Assembly (NCBI GenBank): GCA_037501455.1
Contig: CM074864.1
Span: forward strand, 32,018,001 to 32,082,000
DNA: 64,000 nt
Reading direction: 5' to 3'
Origin: Lantana camara
Lineage: Eukaryota; Streptophyta; Magnoliopsida; Lamiales; Verbenaceae
Below are positions 10,464 to 22,030 of this stretch, piece by piece (the stretch's first letter is position 1; each line of letters opens with the position of its first letter). Under the pieces are notes generated by a model. It saw only the letters and a program-made list of their open reading frames with translations. It was not told the DNA's origin and searched no databases. Position numbers and translations under genes: made by a program.

Positions 10464-11600
10464 ATCCTGCTCCTCGCCCTCAAGGGCATAAGCACGTGCC
10501 TGAATCATAGGTCTCGGAACACCTCCTCGAAACCCTGGAGCTTTGTCGGGACAAATATCCGCCAAATGGTCATTTTTCCCACAAATGAGGCATAAACCCA
10601 ACATCCTTCGGCAATTGTTATAGCTATGAGTTGGTCCCCCGCAATGAGTACATGGAGGTACATCTCGGCGATTCCTCGTAGGAGTTGGCAAAGTCTGAGG
10701 TGCTCGAGTAACCTGAGGAACATTCTGACCTCCAGTTCGAGGCTTCTTGAAATATTCTTTTTGAGGAGGAGCTACTGAAGTCGTAGGCCTCTTGCCCGGA
10801 TTGTATCTCATACTTGATCCCGATACCGAGCCTTTACCTTGTCCCATTGGTGCCTTGAAAATGGAATCCTTTTTCCTATATTCTTCTTCTTGCTCCAAAT
10901 CCCTTTTTACCGTGTCTGAGAAAGATATAAAATTATGCCCCGCCTGACCATGCCTCAAATCCTGTCTCAGCCCGGTAATAAACTTTTTCACCTTCCACTT
11001 CTCATCCCGAGTAATATGTGGAGCATACTTCCCAAGTCTGTTAAAAGCTGCAATATATTGAGCCACAGAACGATTACCCTGCTTCAACTCTATAATTCTT
11101 GTTCTTTTCTTTCCCGAACCACTTTTGGCACAAAACATTCCCGAAACTCTCTTTTGAAAACTTCTCAAGTGACTTCTTCCCCTTCAACTTGTAATTTCTC
11201 CCTTGTTCTTTCCCACCAATCATATGCTTCACCATCCAGCTGAAATATGGCGAATTGAGCCCTTTCTTGTGTGGTAAACTACCGAACTCCATAAATCCTT
11301 TCTAAACGAGTCAACCACCCTTCTGAAACTGCATCATCAATAGAGCCTGAGAACCGAGGGGGATTATAGCTCAGAAACACCCCATGCGAATCCCTATTAT
11401 TGTTCGGTGGAGCCGGTTGCTCAACGGGTTGTGGTGGTGGCGCTTGAGCCCGTCGATGTTCCACATAATTAAAGACCGCTTCCATAAAATTTCCCATATC
11501 CATCGGAGGCGGTTGAGGTTGTTGTTCTTATGGTGTAGGGGAACGATCATGATGTCGGTGTCGTCTCGGTGATCTCTCACGATGTCTACGCGGAGGCATT
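10464..11600 (-). pseudogene. TyA gag remnant (capsid and CCHC nucleocapsid)
   Basis: The first ATG after the PBS is at 11600, giving MPPRRHRERSPRRH. A TAA follows within about 25 codons, and the frame then resumes with MDMGNFMEAVFNYVEHRR and PPRFSG, typical of the start of Ty3 capsid. A stop after LERIYGVR (about 11279) and at least one frameshift follow. The capsid region (FQLDGEAYDWWE in another frame, then RSVAQYIAAFNRLGKYAPH) is readable to the nucleocapsid, which carries two CX2CX4HX4C knuckles: CTHCGGPTHSYNNC and CLICGKNDHLADIC. Coding stops matching at RAYALEGEEQD, where the LardA LTR begins. Gag builds the virus-like particle; this copy cannot. Confidence 0.88.
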
Positions 11601-11789
11601 CTGTTAAAGAAACACTGAAATGCATGCTATCTTTAGTCTATGTATGAGAGTGCAAGTAATCCAATCAAAATTCAAAAATTAGAGCACATAAACACATACA
11701 AAATGCATATGCAATCACATTGTCATGTTGTTCCTAGAGCTGAACGACTTAACTGACTCAACACGACACGAGAGCCCGGGTTTTGCAAA

Positions 11790-11805
11790 CCTGGCTCTGA
11801 TACCA
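11790..11805 (-). other. Primer-binding site of TyA (tRNA-Met type)
   Basis: On the minus strand TGGTATCAGAGCCAGG begins eight bases after the LTR end. It matches the initiator tRNA-Met complement used by most plant LTR elements. Confidence 0.92.
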
Positions 11806-11813
11806 CCTAAGGA

Positions 11814-14575
11814 TGTAACACCCGAGCGCAAGGTGCCACATCCCCCGCACCGAGACCCGACCTGCATATGAAATGGATAATCCACACACGAGCTAAGTCA
11901 CGGCGAACGGGGACACACACACACTCTCTAGGCTAGGCGGGACTAACCCTTAAACCATAAATCAGAGTAACACCACTAAAGCGGAAGTAAGAACAATCAT
12001 ATATCTAAGTACCATGAGCTTTCAAGCTCAAAAAATAGAATTCATATACCTAATCCAACCAAGTATTTCAAGTTCTGACAACATAACGCTCCATAACCAT
12101 ATTCATATAGAAAAAGGGAATCATGAGTGCGAGTGTAACAAAATAAGAGTGCTAAACACTAATGCAAGATCTATACGACTTATATTCCCGCCTAACACTC
12201 CTTAACCTGCACAAAACCACTGAAAACAAAACAGGTTCAGTCCAAAAGGGACTGGTGGGTATAAAACAGGCATAGTATATAAGTATGGCAGAATTTAAAC
12301 ATATACATGCAAGCTATAAACCCATAAGAAGTTTTTAGAAGATTTCCCAAGTGGGTGAGATAAAGAAAGACATCTATGGGTTTATAACGATCATATTCAT
12401 TTATAATTAATCATTAGGGTTTCAAGCTCGGCGAGTGAGCACGCATAATCTCTAACCAACACCTTGTGTATTCATATTCATAATTTCATTGGTTATCATA
12501 CATATCATATTTGTGCACAATCATACGATTCATAATCATACATATACACCTTTTCCCTCCAAGTGGTGGACGGGTTTGCAGGACCCGACCACCGGTCCAT
12601 ACATAGGTCAGAGGGGGTACATGAATCCCCCAAAGGTACTCAGCTCCCATTCCCCGCTAATCTCCTAGCGGGGTCCGGTATCACCGTAATTGGTTGGAAC
12701 TAACACATGGGATCACCGTCGGCCCTTGCCTCCCCGGATAGCCACATGTATTAAGTTCCAGGGCCCGTGAATTCATAACAATCATATCAATCATATCTCG
12801 CCAAAACACAGGGTAGGATTCATAAAAGAAGGGTTATACGTTCGCAATCATTTACTCGAGAAAAGACTGAATATATATTTATAATCATATTGCTTTGGCT
12901 TAAAACCTTTCACATAGGGAGATATATCGGGTTGCTTTATCCAAATAGAAGAGAAACCCACCTGAAACCGACAAAAGAAGACACGAAAGCCTCAGTGAGC
13001 GGCCTCGTCTCCAATAGGATCAAAATCTGTGCAAGAAAGGTGAGGTGAGACTCAATATGACCAAATAAGACGCTCGGCAATGCAATGATCATGATATGAA
13101 TATGTAAAAGACAAGATTATGTTATGAAAATGTTCATGTGCACTCTTAAGGAATTAAATCATATAATCAAGTCATTCGAATTCATAATCCCATATTTTCA
13201 ATCAAATTAATTCAAGAATTCAAATAGGAGCATAACACATATTCAATCGCAATTAAAATTAGGGAATAACAATTAAATACATTTAATTAAGTCAAATAAC
13301 AATTAATATATATAACCAACACACACATATATATATATCTATATATGACACAGGCACGTACAGTAGCATGCAACCACAATATGCATGAAAACAGAAGGTG
13401 ACACGCCCGTGTCACCATTACAAAGCAACCCTTGACACCCCCGTGTCTCAGTACAGCGGAGTAGAAAATCAGAAGGTGACACGCCCGTGTCACCATTACA
13501 AGGCAAACCGTGACACCCCCGTGTCTCGGTACAGCAAAACCAGACCAACATGCACCCCCGTGTCACGCTGAACAAGGCAAAGTTGACACGCCCGTGTCAA
13601 CAGTACGCAGCAGAAAAAAAACAGAGTATAACAGCAGGACAAGAACATACCAAAACTCAAACACTCAAAATGGATCAAACTCACATTTAAATGCCCAAAA
13701 ATCATGATATACACCTACTAGCATACAAATAGATCAATAACAATTCATAAAAATACATATTTCCACATTAGATCATCAAGAATTCATCAAATGAAACCCA
13801 TATCATCAATCATGCTCCAAGTCCAAAATCAACAAGTGACATGCATCAATCTTAAGCTTAAAGTTCCTAAACATATTTCCAATAACAAATACACACATTA
13901 ACCAATTCAATGCAAAGCCCTAATCACCCCATAAATTCAAGAAAATCATCCATGCTCCAAAATTTACCTCAAATGCAAGAAATGGAAGTTAAGATGAAGA
14001 GATGATGTTGATGATGCTTGAATGATCACAAATCCCACAAAAATGATGTTGGAAAGATGAAACCTCCCCACACTTTGGCAAGGGTTTGGCTCGGTTGGCA
14101 AGGGAAGCAAGAGCAAATGTATGTGATGCTTGTATGAAAATGAGAAGCAAATGGTACGTGATAGCTGCTATGAAGGAGAAAGAAATGGCCCATTTGCTAT
14201 TAAGTCCTTCCATTTATTAAGTCATGCAATTAGCCACAATTCCATAACAAATGAGCAATTAAGTCCAATGCAATTAAGTCCCAAAATTTATAAAATGAGC
14301 AAGTAAGGCCATAGAAGAAATTAAATCAAGTTCGGGAAGTTAATTCACGTTGCAATCACGTTCGATTTATTCAATAAATATCCATTGATATGAATCCACA
14401 AAAATACTTAATATTAAATAGTTTAGGATATAATCGTTAACATAAACAACATATATACATATTTATATAATTAAACAATAAAATTAAATATGTAAATCAC
14501 GTATAAATAATTATTTCGCGTAATTTGGTAAACACTTATGTCATACTTATACGGCCGAATTATCGTGGCGTCACA
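11814..14575 (-). repeat. TyA 5' LTR (2762 bp)
   Basis: On the minus strand it starts TGTGACGCCACGATAATTCGG at 14575 and ends CGCTCGGGTGTTACA at 11814. It contains a palindrome array (13397-13601), a hairpin CAGTCC/GGACTG at 12238-12254, TGTGCAG near 12210, and the arms TAGGCGGGA/TCCCGCCTA (12186-12194 and 11934-11942). GAG followed by GTAAATTT at about 13970 resembles a leader splice donor. Open frames across the palindrome array are artefacts of the repeats. The AT dinucleotide tract near 13330 is a small microsatellite. Confidence 0.9.
13397..13601. repeat. Array of six GACACG-type palindromes in TyA LTR
   Basis: Units: GGTGACACG-CC-CGTGTCACC (13397-13416 and again at about 13474-13493), GTTGACACG-CC-CGTGTCAAC (13582-13601), and weaker units GACAC-CCCC-GTGTC near 13433, 13510 and 13551. 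The second pair of the stem is G-C in two units and T-A in another, which is a compensated change inside the array. Spacing is about 35-40 bases. Confidence 0.88.
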
Positions 14576-15847
14576 TATTGTCTCACGAGTACACCATGTC
14601 CTGTTTCTTGTCCAGTTATTCTCCCGAGGCGGAGATTATGATCAACTGAGCACGTTCACACATCCATGAGTCATCGTGTCGCCTGTCAGGTGAGATTTAA
14701 TTGCTAGTTACATAGAACCCGTATAACCTTATGTGACTTTTGGGCCAAACGGTATAAATATATATATTTACAAGTGTTTCTAAACTCTCAAGTCGTGTTC
14801 TTTACAAGTAAACCATATGTTCATTGAAACCAAGCCATGTTCATGAAAAGAAAGTCGTGTATCATGTTACAAGCAAGCCGTGTACCGTGTTACCATGATT
14901 GAACCGTGATCATGTTTTGGCGAATTATCGTGTATCGTGCACTATGGGCCCGAGAGTGAGTGTTTGAGCCAACCGGGAAAGCATAGGGCTGCCGTGTAAC
15001 TCTTACACCTCCTTAAACCGTGGGGATGCCCCCTGAATCCACCAGGAGGTTTGGTGGAGGAAGGAGTCCTGTACGTGGGAGTCATGTTCCCGACGTACAA
15101 CGTGTTATCGTGGGTGGTTCGGGCCTTGCAAACCCACCACCATTGGAGAATGATGGAGTTCGTGTTATTGATCGTGTGCACTATAATAATTTGTGTGATA
15201 ACCTAATTAAGTGAAAAGGTAATCTGTGTTCACTGTCGAGGTTTGGTTGGAGACCGTGCACGCCCCTCGCCAGGGCCACTGATTGTTAAAATAAAAGTGA
15301 TTACTGTGTTAAACTTGATAGTTGTAATCTCGGGCGAGTTCTATGTTATTCTTGCAATTATATTATCTTTAGTTATAAAACCTTACCCGAGGTTATAACT
15401 TGCATGTTATCTGCGCTAATATATATCTATGCCTCTCACTCGGTCTTCACAGACTGACGCTTCCACCTTTCAGGTTCTTGCAGGTGCACGCTAGGCGGGA
15501 GTCGAGTCGAGTCTAGTAGTTGCATTCGAGTCAAGCACGGTGCACTTTGTTTATTGTTTCCAAGAATCTATTGTTAATGTTATTTGTTATCTAGTTTAGG
15601 AAATGATAATGTATTGATATGTAAATTCGGAATACGGACTACTTGATAAATGATCCAGAGTAGATAATGCTTCCGCTTATTGATTATGCATTGTGGTTAT
15701 TGATTGTGAGTTAGTCCCGCCTAGTTGGTCGTTGTTATTTTATTGTCACCCGTTCGCTACAGGTTGGTTCATGTACGGACTATCCATTTCATGGGTGTAT
15801 CGACCTGTAGTGCGGGGGTGTGGTATCTCCACGTGTAGGGGTGCTAC
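14576..15847 (+). repeat. 3' part of an LTR related to LardB
   Basis: From TCTCACGAGTACACC onward this parallels LardB LTR positions 28310-29637: the GTCGCCTGTCAGGTGAG segment, CACTCGGTCTTCACAGACTGA, TTGCAGGTGCACGCTAGGCGG and the terminal GTGTAGGGGTGCTACA. It differs in the middle: 14940-15180 has no counterpart to the 103-bp repeats of LardB. The 5' part is missing because TyA inserted at 14575/14576. The 3' end meets CopH LTR sequence at TGGCA, so it is probably the right end of an element that inserted into CopH. Confidence 0.85.
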
Positions 15848-16941
15848 ATGGCAACCATGTGTGCTTGACACGTGGCAATGCCCACGTGCTCTAATCTCCA
15901 TTTTCAATCAACAATTTGATCCTTCGTTAATCATATTAACATCCTACCATAACCCTCGTGTTCTGGCATTTGTGTGTAACCCTTTAGGTTAATTATTCGA
16001 TTAGCAGTGACAGTAATTAATTAATTCCCTAATTAATTAATCACTTCACAGATCACACTACCGTAATCTAGCAATGGGTGTATGACCCCTAGCCGAATAA
16101 CGAAATGAATCGAAGAACCTTTCAGTCAATGACAATCAGTGAAATACGATCCTCCTACAACTCCATCTCTCAATCAAGAACTAAGGCATGTGAATATTCT
16201 TAGAGCCTAAATATTCTTGATCTTTAAAGTTAAGTTCGTTTCATATCCATTTCGATCTCAATCCTAGAAAACCCCATTTTCTAGATGTCTTGATCTTTTA
16301 TCCACCTTGGCCAAGGGTTTAATGTTTAATGGACTACGAACAACTTAATCGGTAAGAGATCATTCTTGTTCTTCACAAGTGTATGTCCTTTATTGATTCT
16401 ACTAATTCTACATATGCCACTGGTGTAATCCCAACATAGGCCGTGGTTTAGGTGTCTATATGGCGACACCCTTTTGAGCCTATATCAAAGATTACAGAGT
16501 TAGCTTATATGAGACATCACAAAATCTCAAGTCTAAGGATTAATGAATCACGTCATTGACCTGTGAGATATTTCCTAATCTGGAAGTTTCTAGAAAATTC
16601 CTTTCCCATTTAGGAATGTTCTCACACGGGACATCTCAGTGATGAAGTTCTTGTAACAATCACCCTTATGTATTATGAACGCGTCAACTTATGCACTTAT
16701 CACTCCATGAAACTGAGTGATCCTTCTAAAGGACATAATTACATAAGCAAGTCTCAGCAGAGTCAAGGTTGACACTCCCACTGTCTGTCGGACTCATTGA
16801 CTTTGGAGAAGTTTCTAATCCTCGCCTATGGATTTAAGAACTTGTTTCATGTACCGTTCCCAAAACGATAAAGTTCTTAACGGACTCATTGGATTAGGGG
16901 AGTTCAATACATGCAAAACAAAGTCAAACCCAAACAAATAT
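15848..16941 (-). repeat. CopH copia LTR fragment (left piece)
   Basis: Closely parallels 41082-41344 plus 43187-43374 (ACACGTGGCAATGCCC, AACAATTTGATCCTTCG, CTAGCAATGGGTGT), and from 16505 onward also parallels 20527-20950. It is the middle and 5' part of a minus-oriented copia LTR. It stops about 130 bp short of the LTR start, where LtrD begins. Non-coding. Confidence 0.8.
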
Positions 16942-18238
16942 GACGTATGTGTTTACTATTTGTACATTTAATTTTTTATCTATTTTTATTCTTCATTTAT
17001 TTAATTCGTTAATTGTATTACTTCGAATTTATATGAATAATTGTTTTGAACTTATATGAATTTGAAAGTTTGTTTTATGATTATGATTACGTGCCTTGTT
17101 TAAATCCGAACTGAATTCCGTTTTTCGTGAGAACATGGTATGCATGAATTATGTTCCTTATGATCATGTTTATTTGCTCGTTATATGAGTCGAGCGGTTC
17201 GTTCAGACTAGGGGCTCCCTCTGGCGAGCTTTTTTCTTTGTAAGGGCCTTAGAGGTTCTGCCAATCTCCTTAACACTTCTGTTCAATCACTGTGCTAATA
17301 TTTTCCCCGCTTATGTCAAGGTGAGAAAGTACGCCCTCCTCATTAGTAGGATCCGACTTTGTTCTTGCATGTTTGAGTTTTGGGTTCATTTGTGTGATCG
17401 GAACCGAAAAGGGCTAAAGAGCATTTAGCGCACCTTGTGTTCCGGGCGGCGTAAATTGAGCTCGGGAACTCGAATATCGAATGAATCAGAGTCAATGGGA
17501 CAAGCCTCATATTATTCTAAACCCGTTTTAACCCCAAAACTTCACCGAACCGAGCAGCTTGTACCAGATCCTTGAACCTGCCCGTTTAAGCTATACTTTG
17601 ACCCGTTTCTTTGCTCCAAGATCCATGTCTTAGACCCTTTTTGACCCAGAATTATCCTCTCTCTCCCTCATTTTCCTCACTCATGAAATAAGAAAGGGAA
17701 AAGAGCAAGAAAAAAGCTAGCAAGGAGGAACCCACATTTTCTAAAATTAGAGAGCTCAAACCACCACCATACTTCATCATCTCTTCAAGCTAAGGTAAGA
17801 ATTGGATTCTCCACTCTTCTAACTTTTTTTTCCTCCATGAAATTCTTGCTTTAATATGTATATGTATGAGTATGTGTAAGAGCATGAATAGTTAGGTTTT
17901 GGAAGATTTTGAATTCAATATGCAAGCATGTGTTTTATAAACTTTTAAGAGTGTCTTCTTGCTCCCTTAAGTTTCTATGTTGCATTTCTTGAACTTAAAT
18001 CCATGAAAAATAGTTGTAGGATGATTCATCATAATTGAAGCTTTAAAGATATGAAAATGGTAGTTGGTTTCTTGGTGCATTGCATGAGTTTTTGACAAGA
18101 GAATTTGATGTAGCATGATTACAAGAACTTATACCTTGATTTTTGTTGCTTTTGGTTGAGTTTTGAGGTGGTTTCTACTTCCTCCTCTCTTCCCCTCGAA
18201 CAACCCCCTGTTCTGCATCTTTTTCCAGCCCAGAGAGG

Positions 18239-18360
18239 TTCCCCGAGCGGGGAAATTTTGTTCTTGAAATGTCCCCGGGCGGGGACCTTGGTGCAGAAAA
18301 TTTCTGCACAGGTTCCCCCGGGTGGGGAACATTCTACCCTGAAATCTCCCCGGGTGGGGA
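18239..18360. repeat. Array of four CCCCG-type palindromes in LtrD
   Basis: TTCCCCG-AG-CGGGGAA (18239-18254), GTCCCCG-GG-CGGGGAC (18271-18286), GTTCCCC/GGGGAAC (18312-18330) and TCCCC/GGGGA (18347-18360). A different hairpin, GTGCAGAAA/TTTCTGCAC (18291-18309), sits between units two and three. A close relative of it (GTGCAGAA/TTCTGCAC, 28121-28139) ends the palindrome array of LardB. Confidence 0.88.
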
Positions 18361-19779
18361 CCCCCTCATACGAACTCCAATTGACCTGAAATTTGATCTG
18401 TAGAGGCCTTTTTGAGTCTAGAGTATTCTCCAATTAGAATCACCTTAATATCTATTCTAGTTTGTGAGATATGATCATTTTAATTTTGTGTCGCCATTTT
18501 TCCGAAATACTACATTCATCCAACTTCAAGCTTTCGCCATTTTCACATCGCTTTGAAGTAAAATTCAAGCTATATATCCTAGGAAAGATCTGTTTGTCTA
18601 GTTTTATATCCAATAAACAAAACCTAATTCCAAATTCTAGAACTCAAGATATGTTCAATTTTCTACAGCTTGCGCAATACGAAAAACTGTCAGCTTTCAC
18701 CAAACTTGCTCAAAACCATTTTCCTTGCTTTCCTTCCACTTCCTCGGACTCCGTATACGGTTAAATGAATTTCATTCTTGATTAATTGATAATATATGAT
18801 CTATTCTGATATTTTTATGAATTTTATATTGTGAATTCAATGTGTAAACGTGAAATGAGAATATGAACGTTTAAATGCTACAATATGGTTTTCTTTACGA
18901 CTATTGTTTTATTTATGTGTTAATGGATTCCGTTCACCTTAAATTGATTCCTATGCATTGTAAACATGTTGATATGTATGTTTTTATTATTGTTTTAAGG
19001 TTATGGCTCGATTTACTACGATTCATGAAAGATATGGATCGAATGAACTTCAAACCTTTATGTATTGATTGAACTTGAATGAATTGCTCATTTATGAGCT
19101 TCTAATGCATTAATTGTGCACATGAACATCTTCATAATATGTTATTGTCTCATAGGCACTTCATATCATGTTCATTGCATTGTCGTGCATCGTATATGGT
19201 CCATATGGAGTCTTGAGTCTCACGAATGTACCGTGTTATTTCTTGTACAATTTTTCCAGGGTGGAGACGTGCCGAGTTCATAGGCTACCTTCAAGTCTTT
19301 CTTTCTTTTGGTATTGTTCGGTAAGGTGTAAAAGGTGGGTTTCTCTTCTATTAGCTAAAATGACCCAACATATATCCAACGTGCAAGGTTTTAAGCCAAA
19401 CTATGATTATATATATATCGAGTCTTTTAGTGTAAATGATTTCGAATGAAAAGCCTTTTCTTTATTGTATCCCCACCTAATGATTTTGGTCGAGAACATG
19501 AATGCAAGCACGGGCCCAGGGACTTAGTGCATGTGGCTATCCGGGGAGACAAGGGCCGACGGTGATCCTATGTACTAGTTCCAACCAAACTACGGTGATA
19601 CCGGCCCTCGCTAGGAGATTAGCGGGGAATGGGGAATGCGTCTCGTGGGATGGTACACATCAGCGGGGATAAGACCCCTGGTGGTTAGGTACACGGCAGC
19701 CAGGCGGATAATATCGTGGGTGAGAAGGTACACCTCACCTAAGGACACGTTCTAACCGGAGGAAAAAGGGAGTAATTCA

Positions 19780-19910
19780 TTATGCAATGAATGAGTATGA
19801 ACGAATGAATAATGCACGAATTATTATGAACGTTAATGAACGAATGATTATGAATGAATGAATGTTGTGTGATCGCTAAGGAATGAACGAATGAATAATG
19901 CACACATGAG
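19780..19910. repeat. AATG-rich simple-sequence stretch in LtrD
   Basis: Dense imperfect repeats of GAATGAATGAAC and GAATAATGCAC; low-complexity DNA with no coding support. Confidence 0.7.
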
Positions 19911-20526
19911 GAGAAGGTTGGAGAATTCGCCCACTCGCCGGGCTCACCTAATGACCTAATGCATGAAATGAAAGAATTTATTGTTGTAATACCATGCCTT
20001 CTTTACTTTGTTTTCACCCGCTTGGGAAATTGTTTCAAAACCTCATACGGGATTATAACTTGCATGTGTAGGTGTTTAATTTATACACTATTTATATTAT
20101 AAGCCCCTGTTTTATACCCATTAGTCTCTTAAAGACTGAACCCGGCTCTGTTTTCAGTTTTCTTGCAGGTTTTGGAGAGGTAGGCGGGGTTTTGAGTCCA
20201 TAGAGTTTTGGGGTCGTGTGTAGTTTTCTATCACTTATACACTCATGTCTTATAATTGTCATTTATGATTTTGAATACTTTCGAGCGCCATGTATGTTAT
20301 CAAATTCGAGCCTGTGAGCTTATTGATTATGTTAATAAATATTAATACTTCCGCACATGTCATTTTCTTTTGTACTGCTTATTTAGTTTAGAATGTTAGC
20401 TCCCGCCTAGCATAGTGAGTGAATGAGTCCCCGTTCGCTCTGATCTGGCACGTGTATGGATTACCCATTTCATATGTGGGCTGGGTCTTAGTGTTGGGGA
20501 TGTGGCGTTACGCGCTCGGGCGCTAC

Positions 20527-21081
20527 AAGACATCATAGAATCTCAAGTCTAAGGAATAATGAATCACGTCATTGGCCTGTGAGATATTTCCTAATCTGAA
20601 AGTTTCTGGAAAATTCCTTTCCCATTTAGGAATGTTCTCACGCGGGACATCTCAGTGATGAAGTTCTTGTAACAATCACCCTTAGGTATTATGAACGCAT
20701 CAATGTATGCACTTATCACTCCATGAAACTGAGTGATCCTTCAAAAGGACATAATCACATAAGCAAGTCTCAGCAGAGTCAAGGTCGACACTCCCACTGT
20801 CTGTCGGACTCATTGACTTGGAGAAGTTTCTAATCCTCGCCTATGGAGTTAAGAACTTGTTTCATGTGCCATTCCTATAACGACAAAGTTCTTAACGGCC
20901 TCATTGGATTAGGGGAGTTCAATACATGCAAAACAAAGTCAAACCCAAACAGACATAAATAAACACATAAAGAAGTGATTGCCTATGAACAAAATCATTT
21001 TGTTTATTATTCAAAGACTATTTGTGATTTTACAAGGAAATAGTAAAGCAAACACCTGCTTTAAGGGCACTATTCCTAACA
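20527..21081 (-). repeat. CopH copia LTR fragment (5' end, second copy)
   Basis: The right end at 21081 is the LTR start, read on the minus strand as TGTTAGGAATAGTGCCC. The left 420 bp repeat the sequence of 16505-16941, so this is not the simple continuation of the left piece. The sequence to the right has no polypurine tract, so this LTR end faces flanking DNA. Confidence 0.85.
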
Positions 21082-21308
21082 GGAACAAGGACAGTTCCTC
21101 ATCCTTTTGTGGTACTCATTATGTCTGCCGGCACGAACTCTTGCTCAATGTTCTATTTTTTTCTTCGTTTCTTCTGATCTCTTTGCCATTTGCACTTCTC
21201 CTCATCAGTTTTGAGAGACAATTTAAAGTAAAGTATTGAAGCACTGATAACAAAGGCAACACCTAGCTATTTTTTTCTTTAACTACTGACAAAATGTAAC
21301 AAACTTAC

Positions 21309-21954
21309 CATAGTCCGCTAGTATCTCGTCAATTGTTCGAATGCGATTACCGTCTATATCTATATTCCCGAATGCGTGGGGGGTTTTTTTTGGCAGCAAC
21401 TCCTTCGTAGATGGCAACCGTGCCTCGTCAGGACCAAATATGGCATTTAGCTCCGGTCACATTCTTTCCATCAAAACCTTATGATAGGCACTCGCAAGCT
21501 CGTAGCTCTGTTGAGATAAACGGGATAATATGAAATGGGTAAGGCCAAGCTAAGTAAAAAAATGAGTATAAGACTTCAAATTTAAAATATAAATGGGCAG
21601 ATAAAGGGTAGATTCGACCTTGCAAAGTTCATTCCACGTCCAAACTGTCGCCGAAACGGAGTACGTGGTCGGATTATACACCACGGCCTCATGCTCCATT
21701 ATGCCCTTCCATGTGTTATATCGTAGGTGTACAAGCTTGAATCGGTGCCGAATGTCCTCAAGATTGAACTGCAAATTGGTGTGATACTGTATATTCTCAA
21801 GCACGTTACTGAAAACGATACCGTCGTTAAGGTTGAGGCACCTCCCGGATTGTATGGCTTCAAACTCAAGCTCATACAGAAACTTCTCATCGAGCTGCTC
21901 TGACCTCCCTTTCCTGTCAAAGAAGGTGACATTTGAAGTCAGGAAGCTCACCAT
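21309..21954 (-). pseudogene. Myb/SANT-like DNA-binding domain gene fragment, two exons
   Basis: Exon 1 (ATG at 21954, to 21619) encodes MVSFLTSNVTFFDRKGRSEQ and continues with IRHRFKLVHLRYNTWKGIME and VWTWNELCK. This is the pattern of the plant Myb/SANT-like domain: an R/K-rich helix, then a tryptophan in VW. A 111-bp intron (21618-21508, GT...CAG) leads in frame to exon 2 (21507-21309): SYELASAYHKVLMERM, a TGA at 21459, then PELNAIFGPDEARLPS. The W...Y...L...IFG spacing is that of the family. Exon 2 ends at a strong donor, GGTAAGTT. A K/R-rich stretch at about 21230-21170 may be another exon. Such proteins bind DNA, and some act as partners of PIF/Harbinger transposases; no transposase is visible here. 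The in-frame stop and the missing 5' start of the domain make it a pseudogene. It could be a host gene or a transposon passenger. Confidence 0.6.
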
Positions 21955-22030
21955 CCTCACCTTTTTTTGTAGATAATATGCTACGTACTTTCAGTTCAGA
22001 TTGTAAGGGGAGATTATGATATCTAGATCA

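Larger units (their letters stand above)
1..14575 (-). mobile_element. TyA: Ty3/gypsy LTR retrotransposon, split by LardA, runs off left edge
   Basis: Reading on the minus strand, the order is 5' LTR (14575-11814), a tRNA-Met primer-binding site, gag (11600-10464), an interruption by LardA (10463-2098), then pol (2097-1). The 3' part of pol and the 3' LTR lie beyond the window. Gag with two CCHC knuckles followed by RT and RNase H in Ty3 order shows the superfamily. The element is dead: gag and pol contain stops and frameshifts. About 40 codons, including the protease active site, are missing at the LardA junction compared with the related TyC polyprotein. The outer LTR end abuts a LardB-related LTR fragment at 14576, so TyA inserted into that older LTR. 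Its own target duplication cannot be checked because the other end is outside. Confidence 0.88.
16942..20526 (+). repeat. LtrD: 5'-truncated Ty3 LTR (3.6 kb)
   Basis: The right end is a canonical LTR terminus, GCGCTCGGGCGCTACA. It is preceded by the block shared with the TyA, LardA and LardB LTR ends: AGTCT/AGACT hairpin at 20123-20137, TTGCAG at about 20163, TAGGCGGG at 20181, CCCGCCTA at 20402, then GTGTATGGATTACCCATTTC. No TGTAAC start is visible at the left, so it is truncated, and no PBS follows the right end, so no internal region is attached. AAG followed by GTAAGAATT at about 17800 is a good splice-donor match. A palindrome array lies at 18239-18360. Short open frames here have no recognisable similarity. 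Confidence 0.8.

Noticed and set aside
13287..13575. Minus-strand frames rich in repeated DTGV and GDTGVSP-like residues
   Set aside because: They are translations of the palindrome array in the TyA LTR, not proteins.
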